This document shows positions 26,080 to 33,889 of a stretch of 64,000 bases of DNA, in pieces. This DNA comes from Bacillus marasmi (GTDB lineage Bacteria; Bacillota; Bacilli; Bacillales; Cytobacillaceae), in contig NZ_LR656172.1 in the NCBI RefSeq assembly GCF_902168435.1, positions 124,001-188,000 on the forward strand. The letters run 5' to 3'. The translations under genes and the position numbers were made by a program. The notes below the pieces were generated by a model. That model was given only the letters and a program-made list of their open reading frames with translations, was not told where the DNA came from and did not search any database. Each line of letters opens with the position of its first letter. Position 1 is the first letter of the stretch.

Positions 26080-26718
26080 CTATTTCATTTCCTGATTTTG
26101 TGAAGGGCTTTGTTCGACATCAGTTTCTTTCTCGCAAGAATGGCGTTTGCATTGGTGTTCGGGCATGTGAACGTCCTCAGGTGAATGGCGTTTGCATTGG
26201 TGCTCGACTACATGGCTCTCATCAGTAGAATGGCGTTTGCAATGTTGTTCAATCACTTGACCGTTCTCAAAAGAATGGCGTTTGCAATGTTTTTCGAGCA
26301 CTTGACCGTCCTCAAAAGAATGAGGTTTGCAATGGTGTTCAACCATGTGACCGTCCTCAAAAGATTGAGGTTTGCACATTTGCTTACGCCTACGTTCGTC
26401 ACAGCCACACGGTTTATTAAATCCTTTACAAAGCCTAAAATCGCCACCTTTAATTGTTAAAAGCTTGCCATTCACCAAAGATTCTGCAAGTTTTCTCCGT
26501 GCATCTGTATAAATACGCTGGACGGTTGTTCGTGCAATATACATTTGATCTGCGCATTCTTCCTGAGTAAAGCCTTCAAGGTCAATTAAACGAATCGTTT
26601 CAAACTCTTCAACGGTCATAATCACGAAATCATTACCTTGATTACTACCATTAAGCGGTCCGAATCGATCATTCTCGGGTAAACAGCAAACCCGTCTCCA
26701 TTTCCTAGGTCTTGGCAA
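26080..26718 (-). CDS. DUF134 helix-turn-helix regulator with Cys/His repeat tail
   Basis: A 212-residue protein. Residues 1-110 are a DUF134 DNA-binding domain: PRPRKWRRVCCLPENDRFGP, then MTVEEFETIRLIDLEGFTQEE and ADQMYIARTTVQRIYTDARRK. Typical members end soon after; here about 90 more residues contain six copies of a 14-15-residue unit (HCKPHSFEDGQVLEK-like), each with one Cys and two or three His. These would form a multi-site metal-binding tail, suggesting a metal-sensing regulator (inference). First gene of the NifX-ATPase-ATPase-MBL operon. Two GACATATGTCC palindromes in its promoter suggest self-regulation. Confidence 0.85.
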   Translation of the reverse strand: MPRPRKWRRVCCLPENDRFGPLNGSNQGNDFVIMTVEEFETIRLIDLEGFTQEECADQMYIARTTVQRIYTDARRKLAESLVNGKLLTIKGGDFRLCKGFNKPCGCDERRRKQMCKPQSFEDGHMVEHHCKPHSFEDGQVLEKHCKRHSFENGQVIEQHCKRHSTDESHVVEHQCKRHSPEDVHMPEHQCKRHSCEKETDVEQSPSQNQEMK

Positions 26719-26754
26719 AATCAGTCACCTCAATCGATGTATTAAGTTTGTTTT

Positions 26755-26805
26755 GGACATATGTCCTTTTGACTTGAATTATAATCCGTTTTGAACATAT
26801 GTCCA
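26755..26805 (-). promoter_or_regulatory. Promoter of the DUF134 operon with two palindromic operators
   Basis: Minus strand: -35 TGGACA (26805-26800), 16 bases, -10 TATAAT (26783-26778). GGACATATGTTC (26804-26793) overlaps the -35, and a perfect palindrome GGACATATGTCC (26766-26755) lies just after the start point; their centres are 38 bases apart. The DUF134 protein is the obvious candidate binder. Confidence 0.72.
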
Positions 26806-26849
26806 TAAAACTCGAGCAGAATACAACAAGTTGGGGGAAACCACCTAGA

Positions 26850-26879
26850 GGTGCCTGTCACCGCCCGGATTTTGTCGAA
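26850..26879 (+). repeat. GGTGCCTGTCACC-family repeat
   Basis: Single copy with CCCGGATTTTGTCGAA (A to G variant) between the divergent DUF134 and zinT genes. Confidence 0.85.
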
Positions 26880-26898
26880 TTTTTTAGGGATGGAATTT

Positions 26899-26983
26899 AA
26901 ATCGAAATCATTACGATTTGCATTGACAGAATTTTTTCACTTTAGTATATTGGTTAAAGTGTAAATCGTAATTATTACGATTT
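26899..26983 (+). promoter_or_regulatory. zinT promoter flanked by two Zur boxes
   Basis: -35 TTGACA (26923-26928), exactly 17 bases, -10 TATATT (26946-26951). A Zur box lies just upstream (26899-26919, core ATCGAAATCATTACGAT) and a perfect one just downstream of the start point (26963-26983, core AATCGTAATTATTACGATT). Both fit the Bacillus Zur consensus TCGTAATNATTACGA. Zinc repression is strongly predicted. Confidence 0.88.
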
Positions 26984-27027
26984 AATGATTGCAATCCAGT
27001 ACATAAGGAAAAAGGAGAGGTTTTATC

Positions 27028-27804
27028 ATGAAAAAGGGGTTTATCCAAGCAATACTTGTGTTCTTTTTAATAGGTGTTGTGTTATTAACTGGCTGCCAAG
27101 ATAGCGTAGACAAACCAGCAGAAAAGGCATCGTCAAGCTCAAGTTCTGATTCGGAAAAGAGTTCGAAGGAAAAATCAAATTCAGAATCTGAATCTGAACC
27201 AACATCAGCATCAGCGGAGAGTGCTGAACATAGTCATGACCATAACCACTTAGATGAAAAACAGAAAGAAATTTATTCAGGGATATTTAAGGATGACGAG
27301 GTCAAAGATAGAGAATTATCGGATTGGGAAGGTGATTGGCAATCAGTTTATCCGTATCTGTTAGATGGGACATTAGACAATGTCTTAAAGAAAAAGGCAG
27401 AAACTAAGAAAGATAAAACGTTTGAAGAGTATAAGCAATATTATAAAGTGGGCTATGAGACGGACATTGAGCGGATTGTAATTAAAGATAACAAGATGAC
27501 CCTTTATAAAAGTGGAGAAGGTCAAACGGGTGAATATAAGTATCACGGCTATGAAATTTTGACCTATGAATCTGGTAATAGAGGGGTTCGGTACTTATTT
27601 GATTTAGTTGGGGAAGTAGAAGGTTTGCCAAAATACATTCAGTTCAGTGATCACAGTATTTACCCAACTAAGGCGGAGCATTATCACATTTATTTTGGAA
27701 ATGAAAATCAAGAGACGCTTCTAAAAGAAATGGAAAATTGGCCAACTTATTTTTCATCAAAATTAAGTGGAGCAGAAATTGCAGAAGAAATGAGTGCACA
27801 TTAA
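27028..27804 (+). CDS. zinT: ZinT/YodA-type zinc-binding lipoprotein
   Basis: A 258-residue lipoprotein with lipobox LLTGC (Cys at residue 23), a long Ser/Glu-rich linker, a His cluster (AEHSHDHNHLDEKQ) and a ZinT domain (WEGDWQSVYPYLLDGTL ... YKVGYETDIERIVI ... PKYIQFSDHSIYPTKAEHYHIYFGN). The HSHDH and HYHIYFG histidines are zinc ligands in the family. It captures zinc outside the membrane, usually passing it to a ZnuA/AdcA-type transporter; here it is a stand-alone domain with no transporter beside it. Two Zur boxes flank its promoter. Ribosome site AAAGGAGAGG. Confidence 0.92.
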   Translation: MKKGFIQAILVFFLIGVVLLTGCQDSVDKPAEKASSSSSSDSEKSSKEKSNSESESEPTSASAESAEHSHDHNHLDEKQKEIYSGIFKDDEVKDRELSDWEGDWQSVYPYLLDGTLDNVLKKKAETKKDKTFEEYKQYYKVGYETDIERIVIKDNKMTLYKSGEGQTGEYKYHGYEILTYESGNRGVRYLFDLVGEVEGLPKYIQFSDHSIYPTKAEHYHIYFGNENQETLLKEMENWPTYFSSKLSGAEIAEEMSAH

Positions 27805-27887
27805 TATGATTTTAATGTTTGATGGAAACGCTGGGACGGTATCAATTTTTACCCAAGATTAACCAATGTAAATTATGGAGATAGTCT

Positions 27888-28019
27888 AATTTTATAAAAA
27901 GGAAAGCAGCATCCTCTGTATGAAGGTGCTGCTTTTTCTAGTTGAATTTGGTTTATTGTAAGTTAGATTTTAAAAATGGAATTTTTTAGGGAAACGGGAG
28001 AACCGTCCCCTTGTTTCCC
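27888..28019. repeat. Composite dispersed element type 2, copy 2
   Basis: Nearly identical to 22990-23126: hairpin AAAGCAGCATCCTC / GAAGGTGCTGCTTTTTC, spacer AGTTGAATTTGGTTTATTG, then GGGAAACGGGAGAACCGTCC closing with TTGTTTCCC. It is the likely terminator of zinT. Confidence 0.85.
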
Positions 28020-28038
28020 AAAAATTTGTAAATTCTTG

Positions 28039-28066
28039 TTGAATAAAAGGAAAATAGTGGTATATT
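28039..28066 (+). promoter_or_regulatory. Possible promoter of the sortase operon
   Basis: TTGAAT (28039-28044), 16 bases, TATATT (28061-28066). It leaves a leader of about 110 bases before the sortase start. No operator recognised. Confidence 0.4.
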
Positions 28067-28181
28067 AGTTAATTGGTGTAATGTTTTGCGTTCGTTAGTC
28101 CGTTTGAACCTTTGTGGTGTGTTACACAGTTAGTAATTTTGTTTACTATCTTGAATTACCACTATGGTAAAGGGAGGTGAT

Positions 28182-28916
28182 TTGTCGATTAAGAAAGGTT
28201 TTTTATTGCTGCTTATACTATTGGGTTTAAGCGGGGTTGGTTATTCCGTGGTTTCCATTTTCAATGGAATGAAGGGATATTATGAATCTAACAAAAAATA
28301 CGATGCTATCCGAGAGATTTACTATAAGCAAAAAGCTCCTGCCCGACAAACTAGCAACCTAAACAACAAAGAATTAATTGCATTGAATGATGAATATGTA
28401 GGTTGGATATCCATTGCTGACACTAGAATTGATTATCCGGTTGTGAAAACAGATAATAATGATTTTTATCTGACTCATAATTTTAATAAGGAACGAGATA
28501 AAACTGGTTCGATTTTTATAGATTATCGGAATTCTGTTGATCAGTTGGATAAAAATACGATTCTGTACGGTCACAATATGAAGGACAAGAGCATGTTTGG
28601 TAGTTTAAGTAAGTTCACAAATCAATCATTCTTTGAAATTCACAAAAACATAAGTTTTGAGTTGTTTAACAATACATATACATGGGAAATTTTCTCGGTT
28701 TATACAGATACTGATACAAAGTGGCTGAAAACTAGCTTTTCGACAGCAGAAGAGTTTGCTAAGTATATAAAAATTGTGAGTGCTCAATCTCTCATCAAAG
28801 TTCCTACAGAAGTGGATTATGAAGATACGCTTTTAACGTTATCTACATGTACAAATGTCGATGAGGACGAACGCATCATTATTCATGCAAAGTTAATAGA
28901 AAAGGAAGGGGAATAA
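28182..28916 (+). CDS. srtB: Class B sortase
   Basis: About 244 residues. The likely start is the TTG at 28182, because the strong ribosome site AAAGGGAGGTGAT lies just before it and inside the longer frame that begins with an ATG at 28164. A membrane anchor spans about residues 6-27. Catalytic residues are visible: His in LYGHNMKD (about 131), Cys in TLSTC (about 223) and Arg in DERIIIHAK (about 231). TLSTC and the overall length fit class B. It would attach proteins with an NPQTN-like or similar signal to peptidoglycan. It is four bases upstream of a protein with an APQTGDD signal, its probable substrate. Confidence 0.9.
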   Translation: MSIKKGFLLLLILLGLSGVGYSVVSIFNGMKGYYESNKKYDAIREIYYKQKAPARQTSNLNNKELIALNDEYVGWISIADTRIDYPVVKTDNNDFYLTHNFNKERDKTGSIFIDYRNSVDQLDKNTILYGHNMKDKSMFGSLSKFTNQSFFEIHKNISFELFNNTYTWEIFSVYTDTDTKWLKTSFSTAEEFAKYIKIVSAQSLIKVPTEVDYEDTLLTLSTCTNVDEDERIIIHAKLIEKEGE

Positions 28917-28920
28917 GAAA

Positions 28921-30660
28921 ATGAAGAAGTTTAATAAAATGCTATTTGTATTGACTTTTATATTTGGATTTTTCCTTCAGCAGAATTATGTTGCCCACGC
29001 TGAAGAGCTTCCAACATTAAAAGTTGAAACTACAACTGATAAACAAGAATACACTGAAACAGATGAAATTAAGTATAAACTTGCTATTTCCAATACATCA
29101 GAGGATTCTGTAGTAGATGTTGTCGTTAAAAGTACTCTTCCTGAAGGATTAGAACTCGTAACTCAAGATTTAAATGTTGAAAATAATACTATTACATGGA
29201 ACCTAGATGAAATTGCTCCTGAAAGTGAGACAAATCTAGAGTTTACTGCAAAAATAAAAACTGCTGATGCAGGTGAGGTAACACCGCCGGTTAATACAGA
29301 AGTTAAAGGTGACGCTACACCAGGTGCTGGCAGTGATAAAGGTAAACAAGAGGTAAAAGCAGGAAGCAATGCAGCCCCTCAAACAGGTGATGATACAAAC
29401 TTCCTTGGCTACTTCTTATTGCTGCTTGTGTCCATGGTTGTCCTAGTCGTAGCGATTAGAGCGATTCGTCAAAAGCGCGTACCAAAAGAACTAAGCTATA
29501 TTCTTATTGGAGGGCTGCTACTTTCTTCTTTTTCAGCGATTGCAAATGCAGAGGATCGTATGGTAGCAACGGCTCAAAATAGCCACGAATTAACAATTAA
29601 TGATAAAAAATATGTTTTAAAAACAACTGTAGAAGGCGTTATTGAAAGTGAACATGGAACGCTTATCGGAAATGTTGTCGATGCTGTAAGTAACACAGCA
29701 CTTAATGATGCCTCTGTGAAGATTTATAATGAGTCAGTCCTAGTTAAAGAGAGTGTTACAAAAGAGGATGGCTCTTATGAGGTTCGTTTAAAACCAGGTA
29801 TTTATAATGTTGTCGTGTCTCATCCGAACTATATCACTGATTCCTCTTATGTAAGTATCGATGAAGCTAATACAACGACGTTTAATGCAAAGTTACAAAT
29901 GGTTGGTAATGAATACAGCGGAATTGGTACTGCGACAGGGAAAGTTGTTAATGCATTGACAGGAGATCCTGTAAGCAGACTTAAAATCGATATCCGTAAA
30001 GGCAAAAATAACGTGTTTGGTGAAATAGTTGAGACCGTAACGACAAATGAATCAGGCGTCTATAGCGTTGATCTGCCAGGTGGTAACTACACAATGCATA
30101 TAAGCGGTGCGGGATATATTTCAACTTCTGCCTATATTATTTCTATAGGTGGCCAGACAAAGGGTAACCAAGATGCCACAATTTCTCCTGACGGTTTACT
30201 TGGAGAAGAAATCCGAGCAGTCTTAACCTGGGGTGAAAGTCCAGAAGATTTAGACTCCCATTTCACTGGACCTACTGCCGATGGTGGCCGTTTCCATGTA
30301 TATTTCAGTAAAAAATCTTATTCTGATGAAGAAAATGAAGTGAACCTGGACATTGATGATACAACTTCATATGGTCCTGAAACGGTCACAGTTATTAACC
30401 GTATAAATGAAGGAACCTATACTTATGCTATCCATGACTATACAAATCGTTATGATGAGAACTTGGCTCTTTCAAACTCAGAAGCAACAGTACGCATATA
30501 TAAAGGAAATTCTCTAGTAGCAACATACAATGTACCATTGGATCAAGAAGGAAATGTTTGGCGCGTATTCGAAATCCGCAACGGAGACATCGTACCAATC
30601 AACCGCATAGACACTATCGACGACTGGCACAACGACGACAACTTCCTCCCAGAAGAGTAA
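28921..30660 (+). CDS. Two-part exported protein with internal sorting signal and internal signal peptide
   Basis: A 579-residue product that reads like two secreted proteins in one frame. Part 1: signal peptide (1-27), a DUF11-like beta domain (about 30-118), a Pro/Gly linker, then a complete sorting signal, APQTGDD (152-158), hydrophobic helix 161-178 and RAIRQKR. Part 2 begins immediately: KRVPKELS, hydrophobic stretch 191-207 and AIANA-ED (a good signal-peptidase site near 210), then two CarboxypepD-reg-like beta domains (about 245-330 and 338-425) and a DUF2135/YfaP-like domain (about 435-579, AVLTWGESPEDLDSHFTGP). The chain would cross the membrane twice with a 10-residue cytoplasmic loop. 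Cleavage would yield a sortase-anchored N-part and a released C-part. It follows the sortase by four bases. Confidence 0.85.
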   Translation: MKKFNKMLFVLTFIFGFFLQQNYVAHAEELPTLKVETTTDKQEYTETDEIKYKLAISNTSEDSVVDVVVKSTLPEGLELVTQDLNVENNTITWNLDEIAPESETNLEFTAKIKTADAGEVTPPVNTEVKGDATPGAGSDKGKQEVKAGSNAAPQTGDDTNFLGYFLLLLVSMVVLVVAIRAIRQKRVPKELSYILIGGLLLSSFSAIANAEDRMVATAQNSHELTINDKKYVLKTTVEGVIESEHGTLIGNVVDAVSNTALNDASVKIYNESVLVKESVTKEDGSYEVRLKPGIYNVVVSHPNYITDSSYVSIDEANTTTFNAKLQMVGNEYSGIGTATGKVVNALTGDPVSRLKIDIRKGKNNVFGEIVETVTTNESGVYSVDLPGGNYTMHISGAGYISTSAYIISIGGQTKGNQDATISPDGLLGEEIRAVLTWGESPEDLDSHFTGPTADGGRFHVYFSKKSYSDEENEVNLDIDDTTSYGPETVTVINRINEGTYTYAIHDYTNRYDENLALSNSEATVRIYKGNSLVATYNVPLDQEGNVWRVFEIRNGDIVPINRIDTIDDWHNDDNFLPEE

Positions 30661-30730
30661 GGTGCCTGTCACCACCCGAATTTTGTCGAATGGCGAATTG
30701 GGTGCCTGTCACCGCCCGAATTTTGTCGAA
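30661..30730 (+). repeat. Two GGTGCCTGTCACC-family copies directly after a stop codon
   Basis: Copies at 30661-30690 and 30701-30730, 40 bases apart. The first begins at the base after the TAA of the preceding gene. Confidence 0.88.
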
Positions 30731-30739
30731 AGACTGAAA

Positions 30740-30860
30740 TGAAAGCAAAGGCTCCACTAGCGTAAACATCCGCTAGTGGAGCCTTTTTGTGAGTAAAACT
30801 TCTGAGTGTTTCGATTTTATGGAAATTTTTAGGAAAACAGAAGAACCGTCCCCTGTTTCC
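30740..30860. repeat. Composite dispersed element type 3, copy 1
   Basis: Hairpin AAGGCTCCACTAGCG / CGCTAGTGGAGCCTTTTT, the spacer GTGAGTAAAACTTCTGAGTG, then GGAAAACAGAAGAACCGTCC closing with CCTGTTTCC. The spacer-plus-repeat half recurs at 31272-31350 and a full relative lies at 33696-33815. The hairpin can terminate the sortase operon. Confidence 0.82.
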
Positions 30861-30879
30861 ATGTAGGTATGAGAATCTA

Positions 30880-31091
30880 AATAAGAGTAGAATTTCCCCT
30901 TATTGTATGTAAAGGGGGCTAAATGAGCTGAAATAAGAGTAGATTTTCCGCTTAACTACTCCATAAAAGACAAAATCAATTGAATTTTGTGAAATAAGCG
31001 GAAAAACTCCCGTTATTATAAGGGAAATATGGGTCTTTTCCAAAATAAGCGTAATTCTTCCGCTTATTTTCAAACAGAAGGAAATCAACAT
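30880..31091. repeat. Cluster of AATAAG/CTTATT inverted motifs
   Basis: Four related stretches: AAATAAGAGTAGAATTTCCC, GAAATAAGAGTAGATTTTCC, GAAATAAGCGGAAAAACTCC and TTCTTCCGCTTATTTTC. They alternate in orientation so that AATAAGCGGAA can pair with TTCCGCTTATT. No gene is supported here. The right end (GGAAATCAACA) matches the end of the GC-rich element at 34830-35077. Confidence 0.55.
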
Positions 31092-31185
31092 TCGGGTTAA
31101 CAAACCCTCAAGCAAAAAAATCTGCACTTAATGTGTGATACAATCCACATTTATTTCAGGGTAGCTCTATAGTAAAAAGGAATTA

Positions 31186-31350
31186 AAAAATCGAACTATT
31201 AGGAAATTCTAAGTTGGAATTTCGCATGATAGTTCGGTTTTTTGTTTAGCTGAAATACTTATGTCCCAGCCTCTTTTTGTGAGTAAAACTTCTGAGTGTT
31301 TCGAGTTGATGGAAATTTTTAGGAAAACAGAAGAACCGTCCCCTGTTTCC
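31186..31350. repeat. Terminator-like hairpin plus partial composite type 3, copy 2
   Basis: AAAAAATCGAACTAT pairs with ATAGTTCGGTTTTTT (31186-31241). It is followed at 31272-31350 by the type 3 spacer and GGAAAACAGAAGAACCGTCC repeat, identical in most positions to 30790-30860. The element ends three bases from the stop codon of the DUF4163/DUF3298 gene. Confidence 0.75.
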
Positions 31351-31352
31351 AA

Positions 31353-32180
31353 TTATTGATAAACCGAACTTGGTATCAGTATTTCTGGATGACCTTGTGC
31401 ATAGGACGCGACTTCGTATTCTTGGAATATTAGATATATTCCATCATCTGCAAATGAAAATTGGGTATCTTGATCAACCGTGAAATCATCTCTATTTTTA
31501 ACAAACATAGAATATTCCTCATTGGTGCTTAAATAATTAAACGCATATTCCTTAACCGCCGAATAACGGGATGGGCTCGTTAGAATATCATCCAATTGAT
31601 ACAGCTTTCCTGTTTTGGTATCGAAATTATAAAGGGTCACATATCCGTTCCCATGAGCCCCGCCAGTGTATTGATAATCATAATATAAGATGCTCAGTTT
31701 GCCTTTAGAGTTATATTTCACTTCAAAACTCAAGCTATAGGAATACTGACATGAACTTGGCACTTCTTTACAATAGTCTTCGTCTTGGATTGCCTCTTGA
31801 TCCTTCATGAGATTTAAGTAATCTTGGTAGGATTTTTCGGCAGCTTTAGTTAAGGCCTCATTAATGCTTTTTTCAGCTGATTTACTTTTCATACCTGAAA
31901 CCTCAGGATACTGCAAAAAATCCATATCTTTATAATGCTTTTCAGAAATTTTCATATCTGCAGATGATGTGTCTTCCCCAGTGGGTGTGTTACCCTCTTG
32001 AGAGTCAACGGGCTGTTGTTCCTTTTCCTCGATTTCTGATGGATAGTCATCTTTGGGTTTTGATTCATCCTGTACCTTCGTGGTTTCTACGGCTTTGTTT
32101 TCGATATATGTTTGGTAGCCCCAATAACCCCCAATAGCAATAATAACAGTTAAGACAATAGCTCCTATCACTTTAATCAT
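31353..32180 (-). CDS. Membrane-anchored DUF4163/DUF3298 (RsiV/PdaC-N-like) protein
   Basis: A 275-residue protein: an N-terminal membrane anchor or signal (IGAIVLTVIIAIGGYWGYQ), an acidic linker (about 30-75), then a DUF4163-DUF3298 module (KISEKHYKDMDFLQYPEVSG ... YSYSLSFEVKYNSKGKLSI ... YTGGAHGNGYVTLYNFDTKTGK ... YLIFQEYEVASYAQGHPEI). The same module is the extracellular lysozyme-sensing part of RsiV and the N-part of PdaC. The conserved GGAHG and EYEVASYAxG motifs are intact. A longer paralogue is at 51470-52894 with the same anchor. The role is unknown; muramyl-ligand or lysozyme binding at the cell surface is possible. Confidence 0.83.
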   Translation of the reverse strand: MIKVIGAIVLTVIIAIGGYWGYQTYIENKAVETTKVQDESKPKDDYPSEIEEKEQQPVDSQEGNTPTGEDTSSADMKISEKHYKDMDFLQYPEVSGMKSKSAEKSINEALTKAAEKSYQDYLNLMKDQEAIQDEDYCKEVPSSCQYSYSLSFEVKYNSKGKLSILYYDYQYTGGAHGNGYVTLYNFDTKTGKLYQLDDILTSPSRYSAVKEYAFNYLSTNEEYSMFVKNRDDFTVDQDTQFSFADDGIYLIFQEYEVASYAQGHPEILIPSSVYQ

Positions 32181-32261
32181 CTTGTCACCTCTGTTTCTAG
32201 AATATTAGAATATTATGACATTTTTACCTTATCATAACACTCAACTAGTAAGCTGTAAAAA

Positions 32262-32291
32262 GGTGCCTGTCACCACCCGAATTTTGTCGAA
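32262..32291 (+). repeat. GGTGCCTGTCACC-family repeat
   Basis: Single consensus-like copy (CACCACCCG variant) between the divergent DUF4163/DUF3298 and satA genes. Confidence 0.85.
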
Positions 32292-32362
32292 TGTAGTTGT
32301 GCGGAGGTGTAAAAAAGTATGTTATGCTCAGCTTAGAGGTAAGAGGATGGGAGCGGTGAAGC

Positions 32363-32902
32363 ATGGCGAATGACGGGCTTAGCATTTTTTCGCTAAAGCG
32401 GGAGTTAATTCAAGATATTTATGAGACAAACGATGCCTTTGTTGTTTTTGGAAGGTTGGTTCCTAGTCTTCAAAATGGTGTGTGGTCTTATGAGGAGTAT
32501 CTTTTTGAAGAAACGAAAGAAGTGCGTTTTCCTGATGATCAGCTTGATTGGAGTCGTTACATCGACAGCGAGGAGCGGGCATTATTTTTAGCCTATAAAA
32601 ACAATCATTGTGTTGGGCAAATTAGGATTATGAAAGACTGGAGCCGTTTCTGCTACATCGAAAATATTGCTGTGAAAAAAGAGTTTCGGAGAAATGGAAT
32701 TGCCGGGCAGCTTTTGAATCAAGCAGAGACATGGGCGAAGCACCGAAACTTGATCGGATTTTCTCTCGAAGCGCAGGACGATAATCTTGGAGCGTGCAGA
32801 TATTACATAAAACAAGGCTTCAAACTAGGTGGAGTGGACACATTGAAGCAAACATATAATCCAAACATCGATACGACACTGTATTGGTACAAGCTATTTT
32901 AA
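32363..32902 (+). CDS. satA: SatA-like streptothricin N-acetyltransferase (GNAT)
   Basis: A 179-residue GNAT enzyme. The acetyl-CoA motif is AVKKEFRRNGIAGQLLNQAETWAK (R/Q-x-x-G-x-A/G). The N-terminal region (FGRLVPSLQNGVWSYEE, PDDQLDWSRYI) and C-terminal region (QDDNLGACRYYIKQGFKLGGVDT ... TTLYWYKLF) match the SatA family of Bacillus, which acetylates the beta-lysine of streptothricin. It gives intrinsic resistance in relatives; here that is inferred from similarity. Monocistronic. A repeat copy starts four bases after its stop codon. Confidence 0.85.
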   Translation: MANDGLSIFSLKRELIQDIYETNDAFVVFGRLVPSLQNGVWSYEEYLFEETKEVRFPDDQLDWSRYIDSEERALFLAYKNNHCVGQIRIMKDWSRFCYIENIAVKKEFRRNGIAGQLLNQAETWAKHRNLIGFSLEAQDDNLGACRYYIKQGFKLGGVDTLKQTYNPNIDTTLYWYKLF

Positions 32903-32906
32903 ATAA

Positions 32907-33104
32907 GGTGCCTGTCACCGCCCGAATTTTGTCAAATTTATTCTTACTCATTAAAAAGGTTAGGACACTTTAGAAACACATTTCTATGTCCTGACCTTTT
33001 ATTGTTATTTAAACTTATGATTGAGTTTGGCAAGTGTTTTGACTTTTATAGGCAATTTTATGTTTAGGAAAAATTAAGTAAAAAGAGAACAAGCCCCTCG
33101 TTCC
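32907..33104. repeat. GGTGCCTGTCACC copy and a composite element with another hairpin
   Basis: Copy at 32907-32936 (variant GTCAAA). At 32953-33000 the hairpin AAAAGGTTAGGACAC / ATGTCCTGACCTTTT follows, then a spacer and a degenerate GGGAAAC-family copy (about 33063-33104, AAGCCCCTCGTTCC). The hairpin terminates the convergent genes satA and DUF2062. Confidence 0.7.
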
Positions 33105-33112
33105 ATGTTCAT

Positions 33113-33604
33113 TCAGATAGTCTCTTTTTTTCCTTTCAGCTTATCTAAAATGTTTAATCGATATTTTTTAAAAAGAGTATAAACAGTGAGGTAGATGAAT
33201 AGGAAAGAGAGAAGTGTATTTACGAGTGCTCCTCCAAAAAACAATAATCCACCAGAACCGATGTTGTGAATGGTTAGGTGAGAAAAATCAAGATGCGCAA
33301 CATCCGCAGTATTATTAAATTCTGTGACTGAAGTTGAATGGTGAAATAAAAGGCTTCCAATTTTGTAGTTTAGGAAAAACAAAAAAGGCCATATCGCTGT
33401 TCCGAGTGCTCCTCCCAAAAATGCGGCAACTAAATTGCCCCTCCCTAATTTAGCTAAGCCAAGTGACAGGATGGCACCAATACCGAAAGTGGGGTACCAG
33501 TGCGGGATAAAGCCTAACGTTAATCCCATCGCAATCGTATGCGTGCCGGCCCTCAAGCGAAACAAACGGAGAAGATAATATTTAACACGACTCTTCAGTT
33601 TCAT
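33113..33604 (-). CDS. DUF2062 membrane protein
   Basis: About 163 residues from the ATG at 33604 (ribosome site GGGTGA); a longer TTG frame from 33619 is less likely. The DUF2062 signature is clear: AGTHTIAMGLTLGFIPHWYP, then FGIGAILSLGLAKLGRGNLVAAFLGG, then GTAIWPFLFFLNYKIGSLL. Three or four membrane helices. The cellular role of the family is unknown; some members are fused to or near glycosyltransferases. No operon partner here. Confidence 0.85.
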   Translation of the reverse strand: MKLKSRVKYYLLRLFRLRAGTHTIAMGLTLGFIPHWYPTFGIGAILSLGLAKLGRGNLVAAFLGGALGTAIWPFLFFLNYKIGSLLFHHSTSVTEFNNTADVAHLDFSHLTIHNIGSGGLLFFGGALVNTLLSFLFIYLTVYTLFKKYRLNILDKLKGKKETI

Positions 33605-33663
33605 CTCATCACCCAACAAAAATCCTAAAATAAATTATTTGCCTCATATTACCACAACACCAA

Positions 33664-33815
33664 GGTGCCTGTCACCGCCCGAATTTTGTCGAATGACATA
33701 AAGGCTCCAATTGCGTTAACATCCGCTAGTGGAGCCTTTTTGTGAGCAAAACTTCCTATTGTTTCGAGTGGGTGATGGAAAAATTCAGGAGGCCAAGAGA
33801 GCTCCCCCTTGTTTT
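33664..33815. repeat. GGTGCCTGTCACC copy plus composite element type 3, copy 3
   Basis: Copy at 33664-33693. The composite at 33696-33815 has the hairpin AAAGGCTCC ... TCCGCTAGTGGAGCCTTTTT (left arm partly degenerate), a GTGAGCAAAACTTC spacer and a decayed repeat (AGCTCCCCCTTGTTT). The FNR box of the next gene begins at its right edge. Confidence 0.75.
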
Positions 33816-33856
33816 TGATTTATATCAATTTCATTTATGGTGGTTTTCTTTATGAT
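33815..33856 (+). promoter_or_regulatory. FNR-type box and -10 in class II spacing
   Basis: A perfect FNR half-site pair TTGAT-TTAT-ATCAA (33815-33828) is followed by -10 TATGAT (33851-33856). With the start point about seven bases after the -10, the box centre falls near -41.5, the position used for direct activation by FNR. No good -35 is present, as expected for an activator-dependent promoter. Confidence 0.75.
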
Positions 33857-33889
33857 AAGTGTATGCATGTATAAAAATGTAAAAAATTA

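Noticed and set aside
23154-26718. Nitrogen fixation locus
   Set aside because: Only a NifX-type single-domain protein and MinD-type ATPases are present; no nifHDK, nifB or nifEN-like genes.
28164-28181. ATG at 28164 as the sortase start
   Set aside because: The strong ribosome site lies after this ATG, so translation more likely begins at the TTG at 28182.
30900-31127. 75-codon minus-strand frame
   Set aside because: It lies wholly within AATAAG/CTTATT repeats and has no ribosome site.
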